Shown: positions 33,537 through 45,000 of the stretch, one piece after another | Layout of the letters: each line of letters starts with the position of its first letter | How positions within the stretch are numbered: the first letter of the stretch is position 1 | NCBI GenBank assembly: GCA_012931725.1 | Contig: CM022949.1 | Coordinates: forward strand, 46,356,980 to 46,420,979 | Length of the DNA stretch: 64,000 bases | Direction: 5' to 3' | Origin: Litsea cubeba | Lineage: Eukaryota > Streptophyta > Magnoliopsida > Laurales > Lauraceae | Translations under genes and position numbers: made by a program | Notes under the pieces: generated by a model | The model's input: only the letters and a program-made list of their open reading frames with translations | What the model was told of the DNA's origin: nothing | Databases searched by the model: none

Positions 33537-36500
33537 GATTGATGCCGATGAGTCAACCAGCATCAATTTGTCCATTAAGAATTGATGACGTGGTCGAGGA
33601 AGTGCTTTGGTAAAAATATCAGCAGTCTGGAGGCTGGAGGAGATGAACGGAAGGGAAATAACATTGCGAAGATATTCATCTCTGATAAAATGGCAAGCAA
33701 CCTCGATGTGTTTAGTGCGCTCATGAAAAACTGGATTCTCAGTAATCCGAATGGCACTGGTGTTATCCGCATGTAACGGTGTAGGAGATTTCTGTGAGAA
33801 GCCAAGTTCCTCAAGGAGACCTCGAAGCCATATAATCTCTGAGCATGCGGCAGACATGGCACGATATTCTGCCTCAGTTGATGATTTTGAAACTCTGTCC
33901 TGTTTCTTCACTTTCCAGGAAATAAGAGCATCACCTAAGAACATGCACCAGCCCGTGGTGGACCGACGAGTATCAGGACAACCTGCTCAATCAGCATCAG
34001 AATAGGCAGTCAATATCATCTTAGAGCCAACAGGAAAAAACAAGCATCTGTGAGAAGTGCCAAGAAGATAACGAATAATGCGCCGAACTGCTGCTAAATG
34101 GAGATGATGAGGCTTGGTCATATACTGACTCATCAAGTTGACTGCATAACTGATGTCAGGACGAGTAGTAGTCAAATATATAAGACTACCGACAAGCTGG
34201 CAAAAATATGTCGGATCAGACAGGGGATCACCACTGTCACTATGGAGTTTGAGATTCAGTTCCAGAGGAGTATCTACAGGGGTGGAGTTTGACAGGCCTG
34301 CGGATTCAATCAAATCCATGGTATACTTATGTTGATGTAAAATCAACCATTTCTCGGAGTGATGAACTTCCAACCCCAAAAAATATTGCAGAGGACCCAG
34401 ATCCTTCATATGAAAAGATTGATTCAGAGAAAATTGGAGATCTTGAATCGTGGCTGTATCTGTTCCAGTGATGATGATATCGTCTACATAGACGAGAAGG
34501 ATGGTGATTCCTGTTGATGCGTGATGCAAAAACAACGATGGATTATAAGGACTCTGCTGAAACTGTAGCTTGAGTAAAGCATCTTTAAATTTGTCAAACC
34601 ATGCTCGGGGTGCTTGTTTTAGCCCATATAAGGGTCGTTTCAGAAGAGCAACTTGATTTTCTGATGGTTTTGTGAAACCTTGAGGCAAACGCATGTAAAC
34701 GTCTTCCTTAAGATCACCATGAAGGAATGCGTTTTTCACATCAAATTGAAAAAGAGGCCAGGATTGAGATGCAGCTATAGCAAGGATGGTGCGAACAGTA
34801 GTCATTTTTACAACAGGCGCAAAAGTCTCTTCGTAGTCAATGCCATATTCCTATCGGTTGCCAAGGGCCACAAGCCTAGCCTTATATCTATCCAAAGTGC
34901 CATCTGCCTTTAATTTAATAGAGTAAACCCATTTACTCCCAATAGGTTTGACCGATGCTGGACAGGGAACAGTAACCCAAGTTTGGTTCTGCTGTAGAGC
35001 ACTAAGTTCTTCTTCCATAGCCTGTCTCCAGCACTCCTGTTTTGCTGCTTGTGAATAAGAAGTAGGAATGGATACAGAAGATAAAGTAGCAAAATATGAA
35101 GAATGAGAGAAGCCGTATCGATCTGGTGGACGAGAGATACGAGCAGAACGACGAATAGCAAGTTGAGGCGAAGATGATGCTGGATCAGGATTCGGGACTG
35201 GTTCTTGCAAAGGAGGCAAAGTAGTGGCATTTGTTCTTTGTCGACGAGTATACACCTTGTCCGGATGAAATAGCAATGGTGAAGGAAGACAATCATCAGC
35301 AAAGGATGGTACTTTAGAAAAGGAAATTTTTGGAGATGAGTCAGGATAAGCCTGAAAAAAAATACTGATGTAAAAAAAAACAACATTCCTAGAAATGCGA
35401 AGACGCTTGGAGGTGGGGTCATAACAAACAAAACCTTTTTGGTGGGAAGCATAACCAAGGAACGCACATTTTACAGATTGAGCGGATAACTTGGATCGTT
35501 CGTGTGTGGGAAGATGAACAAAACAAACACAACCAAAAGTGTCGAAAATTGTGTATTGTGGTTCAGTTTTGAAAAGACGAAAATATGGAGATGTGTTTTG
35601 AAGTTTTGGAGAAGGAAGTCGGTTGATGATATGAGTAGCAGTGGTTAAAGCTTCTGACTAAAATCTAGGTGGAACAGAGGATTCTAATAATAAACATCTG
35701 ACCATGTCTAGAAGATGACGATTTTTCCGTTCTGCCACACCATTATGTTGGGGAGTATAGGGACAAGTCCGTTGGGAGATAATCCCTCTGTCTTGTAAAA
35801 ATTCCTGAAATTGTTTGGACACATATTCTCCCCCTGAATCGGTTCGAAGAACCTTTATACATGTTGAAAATTGATTTTGAACATAATTCAAGAATTTTTT
35901 AAATACATCAAAAACTTCAGATTTGGCATGTAGAAAGTAAATCCATGTGAACCGGCTATAATCATCAATGAAAGTTACGAAATACTTATACTGTGAATGA
36001 GAAATAATTGGTGCAATACCCCAAACATCACTATGTATTAAATCAAAACTTTGGGTAGCAGAAGAGACATGTAATGGAAAGGGCAAAGTTTTACTTTTAC
36101 CCAGCTTACAAGTGGTGCAATCAATTTCAACATCTGATGATAAAAACTTCATTTTATTAATATGACCAGAATTTAACAAAGATAACAAAATGGTTGAATT
36201 TGGATGGCCTAATCTATTGTGCCACAACTGCATATTATTCCTAGAAACAACTGATAAAGCAAACAAGGACATATCTGGAGTCGGTGTTACTATGTGAAGA
36301 GGAAACAAACGCCCACACTTAGGCCCCTTCACTATTACCTTCCCCGTCTCCTGATCCTGCACCACACAACCAGAGGAGGAAAAACAAACATTGCAGTTAT
36401 TATCAACCAATTGACCAACCGAAATTAAGTTGGTAGAAAGATTTTTGGAACAAAAGACATCATGTAAAGGTAGAGAATGGGAGATATAAAAAACAGATGT

Positions 36501-37649
36501 AATTGGTATAGTGGTTCCATTAGCGGCATGGACTTTAATCTGTCCATCATATGGTTTAATTGTGGAGAAATTTTTAGAGGATGATGTCATATGATTGGAG
36601 GCACCAGAATCAAAATACCAGTGAGAGGGAGATTGATTTTTACCAGATATACCAAGAGTGGACAAGGCCTGGAGAATCATCTGTTGGATCATTTCAGGGG
36701 AGACTGGAGCAGCAGAAGCAGGTGCTGAAGAAGATGCGGAAGATGAATCAATATTGCCAGTAGCAGTAATCGCCTGGTAAACTTTCGGATTTCTGTTTTG
36801 AGGACGTTTGCGGCATTCATTGATCGAATGTCCAGATGCCTTGCAATAATTGCAAATCCGCTGCTTGCACTGATTTGCAAAATGGCCGAAAGTTTGACAC
36901 TTGAAGCACTGTACTTTACTCAGATCTCTGTTTGGTTGTTTCCTCTTGGAAGAATAAGCAACACTGACAGAAGAAGTCGGTGATTGAAAGGTGGGTACAC
37001 TATAGGCAACCTCCATAGTACCCGGACTAGCTTGGTGAAGCACATCAGATTGCGTCAATTGTCTTTGTTCTCGCAATAATTCATTAAGACAGGCATCCAG
37101 AGAAGGAGAAGGGACCCTACTCATGAGATTGGATCTGACTGATTCATACTGAGGCCTTAATTTCATAAGAAATTGATCCTGATGACTAGTTGCTAGTATG
37201 ACTTGTAATTCGGGAAGGGCCTGAGCAGAAATATTGGCATATTTAATTTCATTTAGTTCTATCCACAAAGTCTGAAAACCCGAATAATACTCCTGAATGG
37301 AAGAAGTCCCTTGCATATAATTCACAATTTCGAATTCTAACTGATACTGTCGAGCAGAATTCCCCTGATGATACACTGTTTTCAGATATTCCCACATATC
37401 TTTGGCAGATTTGTAAGGTCTCAAATTCATGAAGAATTGTGGTTCCATGGAACCGAGAATCCAGGTTTTGACCTTAGCATCTTTTGTGTTCCATGACAAA
37501 AAAAAATTTTCATCCTCTGTGGGCTTTGGATCAGTGCCAGAGATATGGCCCCATAATTCTTTACCCTCTAGATAAAGTTCAAATTGAAAAGCCCATGAGG
37601 GATAATTTTTGCCATTAAACTTGATTAATGTGATTTCAGATTTCTCCAT
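33534..37649 (-). pseudogene. Copia-B gag-pol polyprotein with three nonsense codons
   Basis: One frame of 1372 codons, starting MEKSEITLIKFNGKNYPSW at 37649. In order: UBN2-type gag; two CCHC zinc knuckles (CFKCQTFGHFANQC, CNYCKASGHSINEC); protease with DSGAS; integrase with a HHCC zinc site, SDVWG, RTDSGGEY and NGVAERKN (all three catalytic acids present); RT with FQFDVKNAFLHGDL and YVDD at 34479-34490; and RNase H. In-frame stops lie at 35658-35660 (TAG for the conserved Trp of PPRFWSEA), 34851-34853 (TAG for Gln) and 33987-33989 (TGA for Trp). Each is explained by one G-to-A or C-to-T transition. No frameshift was found. An upstream methionine at 37712 lies in the leader and is an unlikely start. 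Confidence 0.93.
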
Positions 37650-38312
37650 GAATAATGATATAGATGAACTAGCAGAAATACAGACAACCCAAACTACAAA
37701 TGAGAGCCACATAATAAAACTTGCAAATTACCCCAACAACAGAGGAGATCCACAGAGAATAAACCTGAAAAAGAAGCAAGGAGAAGAAATAGCCTTGTCT
37801 GTGAGCCGAAGTGACAGATTCCGGGAAAAAAGGCACCAACAGTGAAAGTCGTCCAGGTCGTCAGGGAGAAAACAGAGAGTCTGGGCCCCACCTGATGATC
37901 TTTTGATAGATCAGAGAGTGGGGATGATTGAGCAGGATAATCACGCAGCTAATGGAAGTGGTCGCGACCAAATCAAATCCAGATCCAGGATTTTGAACGG
38001 CCGAGATGAAAACAAACCCAACAAATTGAATTGATACAAAAAAAGGTAGAAGGCCCACCTCGGATGATCAATAAATATTGTAAAAATCTTCAGAAATAAG
38101 AGAATATTCGGACGACCAATATGGAGAAATCTGCTGAAATGGGCCACGCCTGATCACAGGTGGGCCACGCCTGATCTGAGATGATCAGGGATGATCGGAG
38201 CGGATCTGACTGAAGATTATGATAACAGATGATCACAGATTGGCTTTGACTGAAGAAGATGATCCCATATGATCACAGATTGGCTTCCAAGACATGGAAG
38301 ATGACTAAGACT
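37650..38312 (-). other. Copia-B 5' leader
   Basis: Non-coding leader of about 660 bp between the primer site and the gag start, with repeated GATGATCACAGATTGGCTT-type words at 38223-38290. No gene was seen. Confidence 0.7.
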
Positions 38313-38325
38313 GGCTTTGATACCA
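38313..38325 (-). promoter_or_regulatory. Copia-B primer-binding site
   Basis: The minus strand directly after the 5' LTR reads TGGTATCAAAGCC, matching the initiator tRNA-Met primer site with one change from the usual TGGTATCAGAGCC. Confidence 0.88.
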
Positions 38326-38581
38326 TGTAAATGGGAGAGAAAGAAATGAATAATGATCGATCCCTTTGAGGGTCGTCTGTATCTCATATAAATAGGGACT
38401 GAAAAGCCTTGATTACAATCAATCAATCCTGATTACAATCAATTAAGCAAATCTACACTAATCTAGATCCTAGTAATTAGCTAACCAATATAGTATGTAC
38501 ATGAGGCTGTGACTAATGATAAGAACAAAGAATGGGCCTAAATGGGCCTGCGAGATTGGGCTTGGAGCAGCATCATTAACA
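38326..38581 (-). repeat. Copia-B 5' LTR
   Basis: 256-bp partner of 33271-33526. The minus strand has a TATTTATATGAG box that could serve as the element promoter. Confidence 0.95.
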
Positions 38582-38586
38582 TAGCC

Positions 38587-39420
38587 TTCCCCTTTGTTTA
38601 TTCCCCTTTGTTTAGGCTTCATTCACCTCAAGAATGGCCTCTTAGATCATCAAAAATGGTTTTGGAATGAACTTACTTTTAAAGAAAAAGTGGGCCAACG
38701 GCTACTTGTCGGTTAACCGACATCCAGCGGTCATCTCCCCAACGGTCATATTTTTGAAACATTTCAATCTTCGGTTCACCGAGCATGTTCGGTTAGCCGA
38801 TCCTTGACCGATCGACATGCTGACCGACAGGACAAATTGGTTCAGAAAACAACTCTCTGGAATTCTAACTGAAAGGCTTTCGGTCAGCTTCTGAACCATG
38901 GTCGATTAGCCAACACCTGACCGACGGGCTGACCGATAGTGTCCAAAATCCCAACTTTTCCACATTTCAAAGTATTTTCTTGTGCGGATTTGGGGCCATT
39001 AAACCAAGCATGGAAACATAATTTAAATCAATCTAAGTGATTTAAAATCAAGAAACATAAAAAGCCAAATATGATTTGAAACTTTAAAAACAATGGCTAG
39101 CTTGATGTATAAAAGTTCTTTTTCAAACTAAAATGCATCCAAGTTTAAAACCAAAACATGCATGAACTAAAAGATTTACAAGATTTAAAACAATGCATGA
39201 GTAAAATAAGATTTCAAGATTTTCTAAATCAATGCATGTGTGAAAATTCAAATGACGAATAAAATGAATAATGCATCCATCAAATTACAATATACAAAAT
39301 CCCTAACACTCATGCATGCCTTAGAAGTTGTAGCAGGCATTAGGAAACCTTAGGAAGCTCTCGGAGAAGAAACACAATGAAAGAAGTGAAAGAAGAAGGC
39401 CAAAAGGGATGTTTTTAAAA
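38587..39420. other. Repeat-like DNA right of Copia-B with GGTTAACCGA words
   Basis: This continues the sequence interrupted by Copia-B. From 38705 to 38945 it carries GTCGGTTAACCGAC, TTCGGTTCACCGA, TTCGGTTAGCCGA and GACCGATCGAC words, again near-palindromic. The rest is AT-rich. It is likely part of an unidentified LTR. Confidence 0.45.
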
Positions 39421-39427
39421 AAAAAAT

Positions 39428-39652
39428 ACAGTCGGGCGTTATAACGGCCGTTATTTTGAAATAAAAAAAAAAAACGGCCGTTATAATGGTACGGCTGTTA
39501 TATTCAAAATAATGGCCGTTATGGACCATTTTTTTGCGATTTTTTACCCCATTTTGTATCTCGACCGTTATATTCAATTTAACGTAATGGTAATGGCCGT
39601 TACCGTTACATAACGGCCGTTATGTAACGATAACGGCCGTTATTTTGAACCA
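39428..39652. repeat. TAACGGCCGTTA palindromic-word cluster
   Basis: At least six copies or variants of AACGGCCGTTA occur in about 220 bp, many extended to ATAACGGCCGTTAT, ending in TTTTGAACCATG. No coding reading is credible. Confidence 0.8.
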
Positions 39653-39706
39653 TGCACCAGAGTCGACTCTCATCGCCATTTTTTATTTTTTTACTTTTTT
39701 GCCCCG

Positions 39707-39814
39707 AATCCCATGATATCATGGGAATAGTGTATGTCACATAAACTGATAAATCCCGTGATACCATGGGAATAGTGTATGCCACATAAACTAATAAATC
39801 CCATGATATCATGG
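39707..39814. repeat. 45-bp tandem repeat with CCCATGATATCATGGG palindrome
   Basis: The word AATCCCATGATATCATGGG-like starts at 39707, 39752 and 39797, an exact 45-bp period for about 2.4 units. Each unit starts with a 16-bp palindrome and continues AATAGTGTATGTCACATAAACT. A related isolated word lies near 40002-40021. Confidence 0.85.
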
Positions 39815-39829
39815 AACTGTCCAATCATG

Positions 39830-41677
39830 TCATGGCTTTTATGCAACATCTTAGGAAAAAATTTTCCTAATAATAGAAACTAATAAATGGTGGTCAGATG
39901 TGTAGTTACTTCTTGTAAAATGTCATTCTTCAATTTTCATGTTATGCGATAAACAAACTCACTTGTTGGATGCAGAAAGTGCATGATACAAAAATTGATC
40001 AATCCCATGATAGCATGGGATATAGCGCGAAAAAGTTTTTTTTTTAAATGTTGACAAGAGTCAAGTGGCTCAGGTGACATTAACTGAATTTCGGTCATGA
40101 AATTGGAAAAACCAAATTTAAGGTGGACTAATATGTCAAAACCCCAAAAATAAAAGCTAAAAATAATAAAATCTATTAGTTTATAAGTTTGTAATACGTG
40201 GGACCCATGATGAGTGGATGTGCGACCCCTTAGGGATTTTCGATGGTGCACCTGCACCTGCAACATAGTCAAGAAGATATACCCACCAGATAGTCTCCAA
40301 GTGTGTCAGCTATGTAGTTGCAAGGATTAACCAATGGAACACATTTTAGTGCTATGCAGTTTGCTAGAGATGTGAGGTCTTTTCTAAATCTTGAGGTGCA
40401 TGAGATGACATTCAAAGCAATGATTTGGTTTTTAAGGAAGGAAACGATAAGGGTGTTTAAAGAAAAAAGGAGTAAAAAACGAACAAACAAACAAATAAAC
40501 AAAAGACAAATGGATGAATCAATAGAAAAAAAAAATTTTTAAGTGGCACGTTGGAGGAGAACCGGAGAAGAGCTAAAAAGACATTAAGATGGAAGATTTT
40601 CTAAGACATTGTGAAGTTACAACAAGGGAAGGGGAGGAAAGAACTTCACACAGGATTATATAATAAAAATTGGGTAACAGTGGTTGATATTTTATGTGGA
40701 TGATGCAACCAAGGGTACACATGGTCCTGCAGGGATTTGGGAGGTATTGAGAAACAACGACAGACAACCTATGATACCTAGAATCCGGATATTTCAAATA
40801 GGCAATGTATCATGTCATATCATAGTCGATACTTCATTTTATTGTGTAAAATTTGTCCCCGTCATCTTCAAGACTGTTTGGGGTCAAGCAATCTAACGGA
40901 GTGGGGATCATGGCTACCCATCAAGCATTTACAATTTTGAAGGAAAGATTGTGGGGGATCTAATCCTTGAGGATGATTCAAAGAATACAATATGGTGGGC
41001 CAAGAGAAGAGGAAATGATCCATAATGGTTATAGCTATTATTTGAAGGAGAATTGGGAGCTTTCACTGTCTCTGTCGGTTGAATCCTCACAAGCCTACAC
41101 AGACACCAATCGAGAAACCGATTCCTTACCAAAACAGGAATTATACCTCGAATTCTCCCGAGTTTTTCAGAGAGTCCAGGTTACATGGAGGGGATTCTTA
41201 TGTAGTGAGATTTTTCCTTCCCATTCCAATTACATATAGCATGCATCACCGATACTGGATTGGGGATTCTTCTTTAGTCAGACTTTTCCTTCCCATTCCA
41301 TTTACATGCAGAATGCATCACCTGAACTGGATAGTTATGTACCTTTCTAAGTAGCATTAATTTTTTTTTTTATAACCACCATTAATAATTTTTGTTACTG
41401 ACTTTTTTGAAGAAAAAGAAAAGTTATTGTTCAGGTTGCTGTATAAAACATGAGTTCGAGTAGAATCCCATAGAGTACATAAAAACAGAGAACAATGATG
41501 TGGAATTTTAAACTTAACATTTTTTTCTCTGAAAGGTTTAAACTTGAGATATCTTTCCACCTTTTCCTATGTTCAAAATGCCTATTAAAATTCTTAAACA
41601 GTCTTACAATTGTCATTAATAAATTAATTTTTCAAAGCAATTGTTACAATTAGAAACAAAAGGTTAGTAGCACTGAC
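39830..41677. other. Non-coding DNA, possibly intron or 3' part of the gene at 41678-43393
   Basis: No convincing exon was found on either strand. If the minus-strand gene is real, its third exon should lie here or beyond, but I could not identify it. A 65-bp imperfect duplication containing TTTTCCTTCCCATTCCA occurs at about 41196-41320. Confidence 0.35.
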
Positions 41678-43393
41678 CTATTCACAACTCCAAGAACTGG
41701 CTTCGAAACTGTTGCTTCTGATGTGTCCATTGCTGCATATACAATGACAGGAAATAAATAAAAATCCTTCAAAAAGTTAAATCATGACTGGAAAAACCAT
41801 GAGAATAACAAATCCAAATAAACATATAAAGTTTACAATGCATATTTCACAATTAGATGCCTCACAACAGCAAACTCAAGGCCGTTTTGCACAATTCCCG
41901 GGCCTTGTCTGGAGCCTTGGAAATCAATTGCTCTGCACTAAATTGAGTACCTGTATTTATGTTTACCATAACTGGTTATAGCAAGGACTATAATAATAAC
42001 TATCAAACGAAGGTAGCTCAAGCTATATAAATGCATTAGTCCTAATTTATGCATAAAATGAGCTACTTGCCCTTACAAGGATCCAAAAAGACTTGGAAGC
42101 AAACGAATTTACAGTCCATATACTCAAATTCTAATATTTTTAGAATTCCAAATTCCAACTAAAACATGTGCTTTGACATGCTCTAACTATTTGCTAATCC
42201 CAAATCCCAGTTCCAGATGGAAATTTAAGGTTTATCAAACACAAAGACGCAATAAGGAGAATTCCAATTATTCCAGAAATTCCATAATTCTGAAATTCTG
42301 GTACTTCTAAAAATCTTAATTCCAAGAAAAAACCGTGACGAAATTTCATAAGATAGATTAATGCGTTCTATATATTAAATATCAAAACAGCTATGGAAAG
42401 AACCTCATTGTCATCAAGATTCTAAAGAAGAGTTCAATGGTAACTTGTATGGGGCAAACAGTTGCAAAACTGGGAAAGGACTACAGGAAGTGATGTGAAA
42501 ATTGAATGGATGAATTGCTTTATTTTGCAATATTTGATAATAGTATTTAGTACTACTTAGCTTGAAGTGTGAAATGGAAGCGAGAACAAGACATGGAAAT
42601 ACATGTGTCATTCAAGGAAACAAAATTCCACTACCTGGTTCAATTTTGACCAGCTTGTGTTCGAGTTCACAGTTTGCAATTCAGTACTCATTGTAGAGTT
42701 CACTAGAATAGTTCATTGAATTTGTATTTGATCCGCTTAACTTCAAATTCGACAAGTTCAATGAATTAAACTGTAATGTAGTGTTTGGCATAATATATAT
42801 GTACCAAAACCAAGTTCATAATATCAAGTGCATTGAGTTCGTTCCTCTCACAATTTGAAAACCCAACTTCTTCCAACACCGCACAAACACACCATTGGTT
42901 GGTTGCTGGGTTTTGCGAAAACCCACAAAATCAGAATTCTTGCATTCTGCCTCAATGTTACAGCAAAATCAGCTGCTAAATCTGACATTTACATTATAAA
43001 AATTGGAAAAAAAAGTGATAACTTGTATGGGTCTTTTCCTATTTGCCCTAAATCTGTATCCAAACTTGGCAATCTCATCTTTCCTATTCAAACAATCAAC
43101 AATGTTATCTGAAACCAATTCAAGGGCTTGTTTGTACAGAGCCCATCAAAGATATCATCAGATCAAGCAAGAATTCCGGAAAGCGAGAAAATAATTTCCA
43201 TGGAAAACATCCTACAAATTCAATGGAACTCCATTTCCTCGCACTTGGATCCATAAGTTAGAGTCAAGACTAGAAACTTCAACCAAAAGAGAACGCGATA
43301 AAGAAAGAAATAGTACCCACCCTCTGGAAGATTCGTATCTGTGGAAAATTCCATAGCACCGTCTCTCTTCTTATTATTTTTCTTCTTCCCCAT
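41678..43393 (-). CDS. Putative 5' exons of a small basic host protein gene (partial)
   Basis: On the minus strand an ATG at 43393 opens MGKKKNNKKRDGAMEFSTDT. This exon ends at 43321 at a GAGG|GTGGGT donor after 73 coding bases. A second exon, 41732-41678, follows acceptor ATATGCAG, reads AMDTSEATVSKPVLGVVNR in the correct phase, and ends at an AATAG|GTCAGT donor. The phase match across a 1588-bp intron and the lysine-rich start make a real gene likely. I do not recognise the family with certainty. The lysine-rich start and MDTSE motif suggest a small nuclear or nucleolar protein, an inference. Later exons were not found, so the gene may be truncated. Confidence 0.38.
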
Positions 43394-43515
43394 GTCCGAT
43401 TCCAGACTCTATCGAAGGGTTTGGGGAAAAGAGAATGGGATGGATACAGAGAAAGAGAGAGGAGGAGCAGGAGCAGGGGAGGGGGGTCTGAAATGGGGTG
43501 CAGTATGGGAAGAGG

Positions 43516-44233
43516 CAGGGTGTGCATAGTTTGGTTAAAACCGATTAACCAAACGGGACCGATCGACCGTTAACCGAATTTACCGGTTATTCTTAACCGA
43601 TCGGTCGGTTCGGTAAAAAATGTTTAAATATTTCGATTTTCGGTTAATGGTTCGATTAACAGAAAAAATTAACCAAATTAACCGAACCGAACCGAAATTA
43701 TAGCATACTATATAAATATATAATAAAATGTGTACATGTATATAATATGAAAATCTATTAATACTTATATAAAAAATTCAAAATAAATATAACATACATC
43801 AATTAATAAGTATTAATTCTGTTACCAAGTTACCATGTAATGTAGCACCTTCAATATATTATATATTTATATTTATCAAGATTGCAGAACTAATGGTTGC
43901 CCCATTGTAGAACTAATGTTTTCAATTCCTTTACAATTAATGGTTGCATGGTTGCTACATGTTACATGTGTATAGAGTGGCCTTTGGGCTTTGGCCCGAA
44001 ATAATGAAAATATAAGGCTTTTGTGAACTTAGCTTTTGGGCTTTGACTTTGGCCCAAAATAATTGGAATTAACCGAACCGACCGAAATCCAAACCGATAT
44101 TTTAGGTTAACCGAACCGATGGTTAATCCGCTAAAAAATTTTGGTTTAGTTAAATGGTTGAAATTAACCGAAAAATTTTGGTTAGGTTAAAAATATGTTA
44201 ATAACCGAACCGACCGACCGATGCACACCCCTA
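43516..44233. mobile_element. hAT-like MITE with 8-bp target duplication
   Basis: The ends read CAGGGTGTGCAT on the left and, reverse-complemented, TAGGGGTGTGCAT on the right. The flanks are an exact 8-bp duplication GGAAGAGG (43508-43515 and 44234-44241), the size typical of hAT elements. The interior is AT-rich with many AACCGAACCGA and GGTTAACCGA words near both ends and no transposase. It lies 123 bp upstream of the ATG of the putative minus-strand gene, so it probably sits in that promoter or 5' UTR. Confidence 0.87.
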
Positions 44234-44241
44234 GGAAGAGG

Positions 44242-44589
44242 TGAAGAAGTTGGGCATCTTGGCTAGACCCATGGTTGCAGTCACAGTGTCCCAGTATCTA
44301 CTTCAAGTCATCTATTTGATGATGGTGGGCTGTGTTTTCCCACTAGCCTGCAACTGCAAATAGTAGGCCCAGCATGACTTGACATAGGGATGTCCTTAAA
44401 TCAAACTAGTTAGTGAACTATATGGTTCAGCTTAACCGGGCTATAGCTCAAATTCGGATGGTGATCTTTTCAAGAAGAATAGTAGTCGATTCCATTTCGC
44501 TTTGGCCAAAATGGCTGGAGTATTTAGTTTCGGTCATTCAGATTAAATGGAATGGGGTCAAAAACTTTCTGTTTGGATTCCGGTCCGAA
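44242..44589. other. Short unassigned segment
   Basis: Spacer between the hAT element and a copia fragment. No gene or repeat end was recognised. Confidence 0.35.
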
Positions 44590-45000
44590 GGTAAACACAT
44601 AACCGGTTGTGGAGGTTCTCTGGTCCAAATCACCGGCCCAATCAGCATCTGAGTACCTGCACAGTTCCAGGCCATCACATTGATAATATAAGTGAAGTTT
44701 TACAGTTCCTTTGATGTACCATAAAATCTTTTTAGCCACATATCAATGTGGTAAACTCGGGTTACATAGGAATATGCTCACAAGACCCACGGTGAATGCA
44801 AGATCGGGTCTCGTGTACGGCATCGCATGCATGATGCTTCCCACGATTTAAACATACTGTTTCTTTTTCATCATTGCCTTATCTTGCTTGTTTGTGGGCC
44901 CAGATAGCTGGACAATTTTATACTTTTGCAAATGAGAGTATCGATTAGCTTGCACGTCATCATATCAAACCGTTTTAATATATTTTCTAAATATGATTCA
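44590..45000 (-). pseudogene. Copia RT/RNase H fragment (minus strand)
   Basis: The minus strand, reading from 45000, gives ESYLENILKRFDM, then a segment resembling the SIMYAM-type motif, PDLAFTVGLVSIF, AKKILWYIKGTVKLHLYY and YSDADWAGDLDQRTSTTGY, the RT tail and RNase H start of a copia element, with frameshifts. It stops exactly where the Athila-like LTR begins at 45001, so that LTR appears to have inserted into it. The upstream part of the copia was not found beyond the Athila element. Confidence 0.82.

Larger units (their letters stand above)
33271..38581 (-). mobile_element. Copia-B: nearly intact young Ty1/copia retrotransposon
   Basis: A 5311-bp element with two 256-bp LTRs differing at 6 sites (97.7% identity), TG...CA ends, and a perfect 5-bp duplication TAGCC (33266-33270 and 38582-38586). 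Primer site, single gag-pol frame and polypurine tract are in place. The only coding defects seen are three nonsense codons, so this is the youngest full-length insertion in the window. The lineage within copia was not determined. Confidence 0.95.

Noticed and set aside
37650..37712. Upstream methionine as the start of the Copia-B polyprotein
   Set aside because: The extra 21 residues are hydrophobic leader translation. The gag homology begins at the methionine at 37649.
32152..39420. A solo LTR interrupted by Copia-B
   Set aside because: The sequence on both sides of Copia-B looks LTR-like, but I found no TG/CA termini with a matching 5-bp duplication.
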